Source: Metaphire vulgaris (taxonomy: Eukaryota > Annelida > Clitellata > Crassiclitellata > Megascolecidae). Taken from it: a stretch of 64,000 nt of DNA. The translations under genes were made by a program, and so were the position numbers. Shown here piece by piece: positions 21,926-32,800 of this stretch; within the stretch, counting starts at the first letter, position 1; the number at the start of each line of letters is the position of its first letter. The stretch covers positions 3,702,316 to 3,766,315 of the forward strand of contig CM030835.1 of assembly GCA_018105865.1 (NCBI GenBank), in the 5' to 3' direction. Below the pieces are notes generated by a model. It had not been told where the DNA came from. It saw only the letters and a program-made list of their open reading frames with translations, and made no database searches.

Positions 21926-24900
21926 CTGTCTATCTGTCTCTCTCTCGCTCGCTCTCGCTCTCTCTCTCATTCTTTTTTGTCCTATGAGGAGTCTAACCCC
22001 CCAAATGCCCATTAAGCATTAAGTCGAACAGTGGTCACTGCAGCTGCTACCTCTTCAGGGCCACGGAGCCAGTCACCTGTCTAAGCTCCTTAAATCAACT
22101 GCTCCGTAGAATCTCTTGAGTCGTGAAAATGCATACTGCTACTAGCCCATACACTAACCTGTGACGGGGTCTTGTTTTCTTTCACGTTCCGCATATAATT
22201 TGCAAATTTAATCAAGGACGGATGAGCTCCAATCCAAAGATCGCCAGTATCTTGATCCACGTCAATATTGTCGGGTGATGTTCCTTTGAGAGAGATTGAC
22301 TGCACAAAACAAAGTCACCTGTTTTTTCCTCTAAATTGACTATTGATAGCTTTCTACAGATGATTCCAAAGGAAGAACGCAAACAATAGAAACATTTTCG
22401 ACTACAAAGTTATAAATCTTGTATCTTCTCCCTACCAAGACAGTGTTAACCTATATATGGACGTCATTCGTCTTGTATTATAAGAAAATTTTCCAACTAA
22501 TGCCCTTTGAATACAGCATAGTGTGCTACCATTGCGGCACGTCTGATTTAAATTATTAATTTTGAAGAATATTATTGAAAAGTATAAACGTGGACAGTTG
22601 TTAGAAATGTCAGTACGTAGAAATGTATAGGATTCAACTTCTGATTATGCTCGCGACTCAAGTATCAATAAATTTCAAATGTTCGTTTGAACATCACAAC
22701 GTCTTTATATTGGTCATCATCTTCATCATTGACCATGGGTTCAACGACCGTTGGTGTATAATGCCATCTCCACAGTTTTCCGCCATTCTTTCCTGTTCAT
22801 TACTATGTGACTAAGATCCTGTAAACTGCTTCCACACCATTCTTCAATATCATCACAACATTCCTTACGTGGTCGTCCTTTCTTATCGGCACCATCCATA
22901 AATCCAAACATTATAGAGCTTTGATACTTCTGTCCTCTTTCAATCTGCATATGTGTCCAAAGAAATGAAGTTTCCGTTGTTTTACTCTTTGCAGCACGGT
23001 TGTTTTGGCTGAACTTGAGATTTTTTTCGACCCACCCGATTTTTAGTATTTTTCTATAGCATTTTCTTTCAAAGGCTAGTATTTTTCTTTCCAAGTCTTT
23101 GGTGGCGATGGTCCATGTTTCGCATCACTTAAACATGTTTTCATCGTCTGAGGAAAGTCAAAGCAAAGAAACCAGACTAATGATAAATAATCTCAGTATC
23201 AACTAATGTACTTTAAGGTACATAGGGTAGGGCGAAATAACGCCTACCTGGCGAGAAGTCAACGAATTGTCGGCATTTTTTTGATACACTCTAATTTCTT
23301 CAGTTCCAGCAAGTGCTAAATATATGTTCCTGTCAAGTAGTAAAAGCATTAAAATGAAGTCAGAGGCGTAGCGAGGGTATCCGGTGCCCGGGGGCAAAGT
23401 GTACCGTTGGCGCCCCCAACACTGCTGACGAGCAAAAAGGTCATTACATCGTTCTCTCGGCGCCCCTCCCCTCAATTCTCTACGGCGCCCCTCTCCTTAT
23501 ACTCCTGACGAGCAAAAAAGGTCGCCGCACTTCTTTCTTCTTATTTATTATGTATCTGACTGTTTAACTTACCCCCAAAATAACGATGTTGGCACCCCCT
23601 CACCTCGGCACCCGGGGGCAAATGCCCCACCTGCCCCCTTCGCTACGCCTCTGAATGAAGTCATCACACAAATTCATTAAGAACTGCACACTATCGAGGG
23701 GAAGTGACACATATCGAGAGCAGAGAGAAACTTAAAAGCAAAAATACTTAGGGGCCTAATTGAGAACTTTTAAACAGAACATAATGAAATCTTGATACCA
23801 TTTTCACAAGCCTCAAGACAACTATTTTTCTTGTAATATAAGTAAGCTTAATTTTGCAATATTCATGAATTTTACTCTGCGAAATACTTACTTCTGATCT
23901 TTTGAAACTGCGATGCCATTTGGAAGAAAGAGTCCAGTCTCCACTAAGACTGCATTTTTGCCATTGAAAAATCCAACACTGCCCCAATGTAGGTTGAAAG
24001 CAATTTCGGTGTTGACAGAGAAATATTTGTCATTCGAATAGTAGAACTGATCTTCGTCAACAACAACCAGATCATTGACGCTGAAAGACAAAAACGAATT
24101 AAGTTAGAACGTCAAAGGCAGTCTTGTCAGAGACGCGGTCTAATCATTCAGAAGTTCGAAGATTTCGATCAGCGACAACATTGCTGATATCAGAAAGCAG
24201 CCCCACAACATTAGAGTCTTCAGCGTGTACTGTCCTTCTCTTAATAGTGTTGTCGTTCGAGCGCCATCTCTGTAATATGTTCATCAAATCTGATTTCCGA
24301 ATTTCATACAAAGTCATGAAAAGGAATTGCTATCTGCAGATTCTGCACTGTATCAAATAGTTTCAATGCCGACGGGCATAATCTATTGAAAGCTAGAGAG
24401 GAGCGACGGGATCTTGGTCTATATAATACGCTTTTGAGACGTTCTAGAAATGGTTGACTCCGTCTTCGAGTTGGAAAGCGAAAGGTTCAATCTTGCTGAC
24501 AGTGAAGAAAGAGCCTTCCGTAGTTAAGTTCGTCAACTAAAGCAACATGAAAATCTACTGGAAAGACTCTGACCTGTATATGTTTGGTTCGTTTTCAATT
24601 CTTCTTATGTGCTCCAATGTCTTCTTGTCACCGTGAATTCGAAACTTATCCACAGCGTCGCCAGTCGGAGTATGATTGACGACATACAGATACGAATCGC
24701 CTGTTGAAAAGTGTGATGCATGTGATTATAGAAACAAGCAACTGCTGTTTCAATAGGACAACATTTCCTACAACCTTTCATTGAATGAATCAAATAGGCC
24801 TAACTTAAAGCATATAGGGGACATACGGTCAGTCACGATTGACTGCATATGCCCAAGAATACCTAAAAATATACAAAGAGTCTTGATTGATTTCCATTTT

Positions 24901-25634
24901 CTGATTATTAGGCCCTATATCATATATTTGTTTTCATTATGTATGGCACAATAGAACCGGTCAGTCCCGTTTCATCCTAAATATTTTCACAACGCCTTCG
25001 TAAATTGCATGGAATTGGCGAACCTCTGCAAAATTATATCCTATAATCCTAATGCAGCAAAATGAATTTTTCTTTAATGAGAAGGGGCGCATTACAAGTC
25101 ATACATCACATCGTCATGAATGCGCTGTACCTGTTTTCGGATCGGTCCATAAACCTATTCCATGCGGATTCAGAGTTTTGTATTTTTCATCGCCAACGAT
25201 CTTCAGTTCTACTGGACTCTTCGTTGGATGGTTGAAATCAAAGAGATAAATCTTTCCAACAGGACGATTGCTCTTATGTTTGATGTCAATGCCCTGCACG
25301 ATTAAAACAGTTTTCGATCCGAGTAAATAAAAGCAGCATAAGCGATCTGAAATCATATTCTGGCATCCAGAGGGGAAAGGGAGATAGCGGACAGTATGCA
25401 CCTTTCGCATGGCAGAACATCCGTAAGCAAGCTGTTGATTTGTCCGAGCATATCATGAATCAAGTTTTATTGTCGGCATGGAAGCGGATTGAAAGCGAAA
25501 ATTTTGAAATTAGGGCTTGCGATGGCAATTGGGTACCTATACACGTGGCCAATGAAAGGAAAGGACCATGGACGAGCACTTTATCATTGACTTCGACGGT
25601 CCTTATGGACTATATGGTGTGATGGTGGTGGTGA

Positions 25635-25666
<32 letters not shown>

Positions 25667-27807
25667 ATGATGATGATTTTGACGAATATCTCGAAATCAC
25701 GTCAACAAACGTCAACAACTTTTTTGAAAGATTCTGAAATTTTTCGCAAAGTTATTTTGTAGGCCTGTATTGATGAATTTTACTCACAGATGATATGAAA
25801 GCAAGTCCATTCGGCAAAGCCTGAATGTCCTCAGATCCGTCTTCTACAGTGTACAATACAAGTCACGAAGCCAGTTATTCAGCTCGTTAATCTACATTCT
25901 GCAAGATTGCTATAAAAAAACTTTCGAAAGGTTATCACACACTTTGCATATTCGCCGCAACAGTGACTTATCGAAATAAACAGAAACCAAACTGACAAAA
26001 TCAACATTGCTATCAATGCTTGTCCTGAACAATGGCGTAGCCAGAATTTAAAATATGGGTCACTTCGGCATTTTTCTGCCCAAAATTCTTGACGAAAACA
26101 AAGCAAAAAGGTCGTCTTCTCAAATGTTTAAAGTCTACTACCTGGTACATTTTCTTCGACCTAACACCACCCCCTACCCTCCCCAACTAGCCTATTCACC
26201 GGTTTTGGATCAAACTCACGACCGGTCTCGATCCGAATAGGAGGGGGGCCGGGACCCCGTGCCCTCCGTAGCTACGCCAGTGTTCTTGAATAATAAAGTA
26301 TGTTGACGTCATCAGTTTGATTTCTGCTTTTTGTGATACTTCCTTCTTATGGCGAATATACATACAACGTGTGATGATAAACTGTCGACAATTTTCTAAA
26401 AAATACAGGCAAATTCTGCTGTTTTCTAAGATTCTGGATAATATATAGCCTATTCGAATACATGCAAGCCAACAAGCTTAGTTAATTAATTAATTAGCAT
26501 CTATTTAGACCTGCTGATTGTAACGGAGGAATGCGAGAATAGAAATAATATTGTTAGCTATTTAGTATAGATACAGTACAAGATTTCGATGTTAATCGAA
26601 TAGTCACTGTGCTGAGTGCAATGCCTAAGAGCAGGGGGTACATTCGCATCCACGGCTGAGATAGACCTACACATTTTAGGGGTTCTATGAGACTGCACAA
26701 CAGCTTAGAATTTTCTAAAATTAATGCCTAAATTTCTTCCAACCAAAACTGCCTCGTTTAACAATGCTATGTCTGAGTATTGTTTATTGTTATTCTGAAT
26801 ACCTATGCCTTTTAGATGAATACAGTTTCCTGGAGAATGGTTGAACACTGGTCGAAAGACTCCCAATCTAACACTAAAAGTATAAAGATCACTTTACAGG
26901 CATTTCACTTAACCCGTGATAATTGTTTCTATATATGATCAGATGCTGCACAATTATTTCACTTTAGGTCACGGGCGTCCACAGGAATTTTTCCAGGGGT
27001 GCAAAACAGAATCCTGTAACGAAAAAAATGAGAAAAATCTTCCAGGGACGGTGCAAGTTCATTGGATTCTTTATTGTTATATAAATTCATATTTTGACTT
27101 AATACTATAGGCTACTTTTAAAAAGTAATTTTACTTATTTGATAACTTCACAATTTTTTAGGAGGGTGCAGTTGCACCCCATGCACCCCATCCGGACGCC
27201 CATGCTTTAGGCTTACTTACTGACAGCTGACTTTCATTAATTCTTTCCAAATGAATATAGTTTGATAATGACGACAATGTTGCATACAGGAAACGATGGG
27301 GCATAATCATGATCGATAAGTTTGAAGTAAATCTTCCAATCAGCGTTTAATCTAGACTCCTGGGCTCCGGGGGGGAGGAACTGACAAAGCCGGGGGGATT
27401 TGAAATTTCCGGGGGGAATTCTGCTAGGGGTTGCTGTTAGTCCATGTAGTATGCCAAAATTTCCGGGGGTGGGTATCTGAAATTTCCGGGGGGAAAGGGC
27501 AATTCCCCCGGAAACGGCCTAGATTAAACACTGCTTCCAATCTGATCAGTTTGGCCTAATCTTATTCGTTACTAACCATCACGGTTTCTACTAATTTCTC
27601 TGAATATTACTGAACAGCAAAGTAGATGTGTGCTAAGTGTAGGCCTAGGCCTATGTCGGATCGTTTCTACTGCAGTTGTTTCAGATGTCTGTAATAGCAT
27701 TTACTGAATTCGTTTAACGTAAAAGAGACGACCTTCACGTACGCCAAACCAGTTATCCAGTAAACAACCGCCGCTGAAAGTAATACGATCAGTCCCTGCT
27801 TCAACAT
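20975..27807 (-). CDS. PON: Paraoxonase/arylesterase-like enzyme, paralogue A
   Basis: Nine coding exons in transcript order: 27807-27743, 26873-26803, 25843-25788, 25293-25131, 24700-24574, 24080-23892, 23329-23248, 22299-22159, 21142-20975; 353 aa, the usual PON length. PONs are secreted or membrane-attached six-bladed beta-propeller hydrolases of lactones and aryl esters using structural and catalytic calcium. Exon 1 encodes a hydrophobic N-terminal signal/anchor (MLKQGLIVLLSAAVVYWITG). Residues equivalent to the human PON1 calcium and active-site set are present: SED (E53, D54), NPHG (H115), VVNH (H134), VNDLVVV (N168, D169), LPNGIA (N224), PDNIDVD (D269, N270), and the disulfide cysteines in PGNCIH and LYCQL (C42, C353). 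Donor gtacgt ends exon 1 and all phases agree. It is head-to-tail with PON-B and shares every intron phase. A 1.2-kb hAT-like element sits about 60 bp upstream of the start. Expression and substrate cannot be judged from sequence. Confidence 0.93.
21349..21722. repeat. Dispersed repeat (about 370 bp), copy in PON-A intron 8
   Basis: Nearly identical to 33276-33650 in PON-B intron 4, a different intron, so it is not explained by the gene duplication. Shared landmarks: catcactcttctgaattttg, gtggtctataaaacctgtaa, gacagaatatattgacaatt. Part of the interior resembles 54850-55080. Probably a mobile element, class unknown. Confidence 0.7.
21861..21969. repeat. (CT)n microsatellite
   Basis: Long CT tract with minor interruptions in PON-A intron 8. 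Confidence 0.95.
22741..23094 (-). pseudogene. LINE endonuclease/reverse-transcriptase C-terminal fragment
   Basis: The open stretch reads ERKILAFERKCYRKILKIGW at one end and GRPRKECCDDIEEWCGSSLQ...EWRKTVEMA at the other. This is typical of the C-terminus of non-LTR retrotransposon reverse transcriptases (maturase-like RKIL and GRPRKRW-type motifs). The catalytic core is absent, so it is a dead 5'-truncated fragment. It lies in PON-A intron 7; PON-B lacks it at the matching place. Confidence 0.8.
23361..23653. mobile_element. hAT-like MITE, CAGTGGCGTAGC family
   Basis: 293 bp, left cagaggcgtagcgaggg, right ccttcgctacgcctctg, perfect 8-bp target duplication AATGAAGT (23353-23360, 23654-23661). 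Two internal gacgagcaaaaa.ggtc motifs. PON-A intron 6. Confidence 0.9.
25618..25678. repeat. (GAT/GGT)n microsatellite
   Basis: Imperfect triplet tract of gat and ggt in PON-A intron 3. Confidence 0.85.
26030..26282. mobile_element. hAT-like MITE, CAGTGGCGTAGC family
   Basis: 253 bp, left caatggcgtagccag, right tagctacgccagtg, flanks GTCCTGAA and TTCTTGAA match at 6 of 8. Internal agcaaaaaggtcgtc motif. PON-A intron 2. Confidence 0.75.
26970..27204. mobile_element. hAT-like MITE, CACGGGCGTCCAC ends
   Basis: 235 bp, left cacgggcgtccacagg, right ccggacgcccatg; flanks CTTTAGGT and CTTTAGGC match at 7 of 8. Same family as 59712 and as the right end at 36542. PON-A intron 1. Confidence 0.8.
27341..27533. 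mobile_element. hAT-like MITE, GTTTAATCTAGACTCC family, copy 2
   Basis: 193 bp, left cagcgtttaatctagactcc, right ggcctagattaaacactg, perfect 8-bp target duplication CTTCCAAT (27333-27340, 27534-27541). PON-A intron 1. Confidence 0.9.
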
Positions 27808-28308
27808 TGCACTGATCTCGCCGCCAACCTGAGACACGAGTACGGTATTTAGGCCTAATGCCGTAGTTCAGTGCTACTCGACCTGTGTGTCGCGACACAC
27901 CTGTGTGTCGCGCGAGCATTTGCTAGGTGTGTCGCGAAAAATAGTTCAACTCAAAAATAGTTCCAAATACAGTAAGCGCGATGACATGATTTTATGGTAT
28001 GATTGCGAAAAATGTAAGCAATTTGAAAATTACAGACTATTTTTGGCAAAGTCACGGCCAACCGTAACAAATACCGTCATGACTACTGACTCGACATGTC
28101 TACAGACAGTATTTTTTATATTCACCAATCATGTAATGTTCCAGGTAATTCTTAGAAAACTGCACTTCTTTTTATTTCAATAAATTGGGTGACTAATGGA
28201 ACAGTTTGGACGAGGTGGGAGTGACAGTTGAAACAGTAAACGGATTCAAAGGCTATCTCGGAAAACTAGGTTATTGAATGTGGAAAGTTACTACAGTGGC
28301 TTCCACAC

Positions 28309-28531
28309 CAGTGGCGTAGCGAGGGGGCAGAGGGGCGAACCGCCCCGGGCGGCACTTGTTCTAGGTGCGGCATTTTCGAGATTTTTTAATTTTTGACTTT
28401 TATGATGCGAGATGCGATAACGTTTTTTACTTTTTTTGCTTCTCTGGAAATTTAGGGAAGTTGATAACGTTTTTCTGCTTGTCAGGAGTTTCCGGAGTTT
28501 GGAGGCGGCACTTTGCCTTGCTACGCCACTG
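28309..28531. mobile_element. hAT-like MITE, CAGTGGCGTAGC family (nested)
   Basis: 223 bp, left cagtggcgtagcgaggg, right ccttgctacgccactg, perfect 8-bp target duplication TTCCACAC (28301-28308, 28532-28539). Contains tttctgcttgtcagg. Confidence 0.9.
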
Positions 28532-28546
28532 TTCCACACAGACTTA

Positions 28547-28956
28547 GGGGCTGTCCATTAATTATGTCAACAATTTTTGGGCAATTTTGACCCTCTCTCT
28601 CCTTGTCAACAACTGTCAGCTTTCAGTTACCCCCATAATTACGTCAAAAAATTTTGACCCCCCCCCCCCAAGATCAATGACAGGTCCCGATAACAAGGTT
28701 ATCATTTTTTGCGGTGATGGCCATTTTCCCCTGTTTTTCTCCTCGATTGTCAAAATGTGGTGGTGATGACCTTTTTGTCATGCTTTTTTCCATTGTAATA
28801 AGTAGTATTCCATGAAATTTCCTATTTTTTGATTATTTGTAAAAAGTGAAATTGTTGACGTCAACTTCTCTTGACTCCCTCTCCCCTGTCAACAACTGTC
28901 AAACTTTTTCAAACCCCTCCCCTCCTAAATTGTTGTCGTAATTAATGGACAGCCCC
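28547..28956. mobile_element. PIF/Harbinger-like MITE (nested)
   Basis: 410 bp, left ggggctgtccattaattatg, right attaatggacagcccc, flanked by TTA on both sides (28544-28546, 28957-28959). A 3-bp TTA duplication with GGG-starting ends fits PIF/Harbinger (inference). It begins 16 bp from the neighbouring hAT-like MITE. Fragments of the same family lie at 32748 and 36312. Confidence 0.7.
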
Positions 28957-29103
28957 TTACTTAGCATCCTAAGCCATTTTAAATCACATTTTTATTATTA
29001 TTTTCTGTAAAAATGAATAAAACTTTGGTAGACCGATGCAGGCGCGACGCTCAGTGAACGTATTTTTCAGGTGTGTCGCGAGAGCAAAATGTTATAAGCA
29101 CTG

Positions 29104-29862
29104 CTGTAGTTGAATGTTTGCATAAGAAAGGGGCTTAACAAAGACTAGACTGCACGTTTGACTACAGTGCAGTTCAGGACGCGCTCAGATGTCCCACAAG
29201 AAAGTAGTCGGCTTCAGAAATAGTAGAAATATTTCAACCATCAGCTTGTACCTTTGTTCGCCTGACCTAGTTAATCGCGGTCACGTAAATGACGTCGCGT
29301 CGGCTCATATCAGGCGAATCGACGTCCCTCTGGTCGATTCAGTCGACACCAGGCGAGAACAAAGATAAACTTCTAACTGCTGCAGCAGATCTCGACGAGA
29401 CGAGTCGACCAATTTTTTTTTATTCACGTGCACACAAGAAGTACTGGATAGATTGTCCATTACACTGCTGTGTTCGTAGAGTTGACCACCCAAAATCAAT
29501 GACATCTCGCAAAAATTAGACGCTAAATAGCAATGCGCTGACGAACCTTTCAATCGTTGTCGTCGTCACTTCTCGCTTATCACAATCAAATGGACCGCCG
29601 GAGAAATAGTAGAAAATTGACGGTTGAAAAGAAGCTATACACCGGGACAATCCCAGACAAAACGGACAATATCTGATATTTTCCAAAGCAAATTAGCAAA
29701 TGGGCATTATTAAACAACTCGCAAAGCAAAGTCAGTCTTAGGAGACTTAGGTCTATTTCATAATCTCAGAGCTAGTACAAATTAAACTATACAGTAATAC
29801 GGCCATTGTAGGCCTATCCCAGAGACAGCCCATAATTATAAGACAGTCCATATATTCCGCAG
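29104..29862 (-). other. PON-A upstream region and PON-B 3' flank
   Basis: Segments such as cagatgtcccacaagaaag, the cggtcacgt block and the cagcagatctcgacgagac block have diverged counterparts at 36,900-37,200 upstream of PON-B. The duplication unit therefore included the promoter region. No coding sequence seen. Confidence 0.55.
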
Positions 29863-32800
29863 TCAGGCACAACTCAGTTGACAGTAGAGGGTGCGATCGA
29901 AGACGCTTCCGACAAGCATCGATTTCCCGAATCTAACGGCCACCGACGAACCGGACAGTTGGACGCCGTCGTCTGAATACACTTCGATTACTTCCGGCGA
30001 AGACGAATCAGGATTTCGAATCCGCAGGACCTTTTAGATAAAACGATGAAAAAGATGGCGTTCGGACTCTGGACGAATATTTGAGCAAGTTGTTGATCAC
30101 CTCAAGCACAGACCTAATTATAATTAACTGATAGCCAACCAGGCAGTGGCGGCTCCAGGATTTGGCAAGTTGGGGGGCCGTTGGGGTGGCAACTTCTAAT
30201 CATGGGGGACAATTTGTTGTTAGGTATGTAGTATTAATTATAGGGTCCCAACAGGTGCGCCACTGGGGAAGAGACGCTCAATAGGGGGCACGGGTCCCCG
30301 GGCCCCCTCCTGTGGAGCCGCCACTGCTACCAGGCGACCACACGGGTGTAAGTTAAGCCTGCAAATAATAATAATACCTGGTATAGGCCTAGCAGGCATT
30401 AAGACAGATCTGGTACAGCCAATGGTCGATTTCTCAAACATTTCGACTAGCAGAGAAGAATTTCTTGAGTCGTGGAAATACGCATTCTAAGATACACAGA
30501 CCTGTGATGGCGTCTTGTTTTCTTTCACGTTCTGCATATGCTTGACAAATTTAATCATAGAAGGGTGAGCTCCAATCCAAAGATCACCAGTTTCTTGGTC
30601 AACGTCAATATTGTCAGGTAATGTTCCTTTGAGAGAGATTGACTAAACAAGACAAAGCCATCTATTTACTAAATTGACCGTTGATAGCTTTCTATAGAAC
30701 AGAGGTATTCAAATGGCGGCCCGCGGAGTCGCGGACCAGGTCCGGCCCGCTAGGGGATGTGAAATGATCATCGAAGCTATTGAAGAAATGGACATACTGT
30801 ACGTTCAACTTTTAAAAAAACTCGTGGTCTGCATTTATCTAGTGCGTGTTGTGTGGTTAGTAGGCTATGTTTAGTTATTCCTATTTCACAAAATGTACAA
30901 TGTCGGTTATAAATTTGATAACAGAATGGTAGGCTAATTGTCATTCAACTAAAAATTTTGTTCGAAGTGTCCTCCACTGGCCCCCATACAATCTTCAAGA
31001 GGCGCTTTCCATTGACCAAAAGCTGCATCGATAACCAGCTGATCAAGTTCATGCCATACATTCACAAATTGCTAACGGAGTTCTTCGATGGTCCTAAACT
31101 TTGTTCTGTAAACCTTATCCTGCATTATTTCACGAATCTTTTGATCAACTGAGTTTAAGTCAATACTGATGGGCGGCCAAAGATTAGGAAGTATGAAATC
31201 AGGAGGAGTTTCCTTTGTCAGCAGTTCAACAGTTTCACGAGCTCGGTGAGCGGGTGCGCTATCCTGTCGAAAATAATGCGTAGCAGCCTGACTATTGCTG
31301 AATATTCGATAATTTTTTAGTTTTGGTAAGTAGGCATAGGCCTATGTCCAGACAAAAATGAATTTTAACTTTTTATTTAAAATTGATGAATAATTGCTAG
31401 TGTTTTTCATCATTATTGCAAGCGGCCAGACCAGGGCTAGATCATAAAAGTCTCATCTAAGGTATTTAAGGCACACATAGGAAAGATAACGCCTACCTGG
31501 CGAGAAGTCAACGAATTGTCAGCATTCTTCTGATATACTTTAATTTCTTCGTGTCCAATATTTGATAAATATATGCTCCTGTCAAGTGGAAAAAGCGTTA
31601 AAATGAGCCCATGGCATAAATTCATTTTAAGAACTGCACACTATCAAGAGGAAGTGACACATATCGAGAGCAGAGAGAAACTTAATAGCAAAAATACTTA
31701 GGGGCCTAATTGAGAACTTTTAAACAGAACACAATGAAATCTTGATACCGTTTTCACAAGCCTTAATTATAAAATTTGTTTTTGATATCTATAAAGCCTG
31801 TTGTATAATGAATCAGATATGTTAATCAGTGGCGTCGCCAGGAATTTTTGGTTGGGGGGGGCAAAAGGGGTCTGGCGTGTCAGATTCCTTACCTATCCCT
31901 ACCCCCCCCCCTTCACAAAAAACTTTCTCACCGGATTTGCGCGAATCTGGTAGGTGGTCTGGGGCAGGTTGGGGGGGCAGTTGCCCCCATTTGCCCCCCC
32001 GTGGCGACGCTAATGATGTTAATAAACGCGCGTCTCTTTCCTCGATCGTTCTACTAGGCATTCCGCGAGATATTCGACAGGTCTTTCATTTCGTTGATGT
32101 CTCTCGTTCTCGTACAGTCAATGGCGTTAGTGTGTAGTATGAAATGGCTGCATGATGTGCTCTATTTCGAACACTGTAGATCGAAATTGAGAATGATATT
32201 GTTGGCTAATCTTGCAAAGGTTAAAGCAATGAATTTAGGGCAAGAGTAAAATGTGGATTTTGCGGGAGAATTTCTACAAATTGATTAGAATTTTGCATAT
32301 CTATAGGTCCTATGCACCCTCTATTCAACAGGCCTTCAATTGGCCTTGCTCACACAGCGAATTAAGCCTACTGTTTTTTTGTAATATAAGTGAGCTTAAC
32401 TTTGCAGGATTCGTGAATTTTACTCTGCGAAATACTTACTTCTGATCTTTTGAAACTGCGATGCCATTTGGAAGAAAGAGTCCAGTCTCCACTAAGACTG
32501 CATTTTTGCCATTGAAGAATCCAACGCTGCCCCAATGTAGGTTGAAAGCAATTTCGGTGTTGACAGAGAAATATTTGTCATTCGAATAGTAGAACTGATC
32601 TTCGCCAACAACAACCAGATCATTGACGCTGAAAGACAAAAACTAAATCAGTTAGAACGTCAAAGGCAGCCTTGTCAGAGACGCTCTATAATCATTCAGA
32701 TGTTCGAAGATTTCGATCTGCAATAGTCTTCAGTGTCTTCAAACGGAATCAAACCCCCTCCCTCCCTTGTTTGTTGACACAATTAATGGACAGCCTCTAG

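Larger units (their letters stand above)
27869..29103. mobile_element. hAT-like non-autonomous element, 1.2 kb, with nested insertions
   Basis: Left end cagtgctactcgacc..gtgtcgcgacac, right end gtgtcgcgagagc..ttataagcactg, flanked by CCGTAGTT (27861-27868) and CTGTAGTT (29104-29111), 7 of 8 matching. It contains two younger elements (28309-28531 and 28547-28956). The matching PON-B upstream region runs without it. I see no transposase coding region. Confidence 0.75.

Noticed and set aside
21861..21969. CRISPR-like regular repeats
   Set aside because: Simple CT microsatellite in a eukaryotic intron; no spacers, and nothing prokaryotic in the window.
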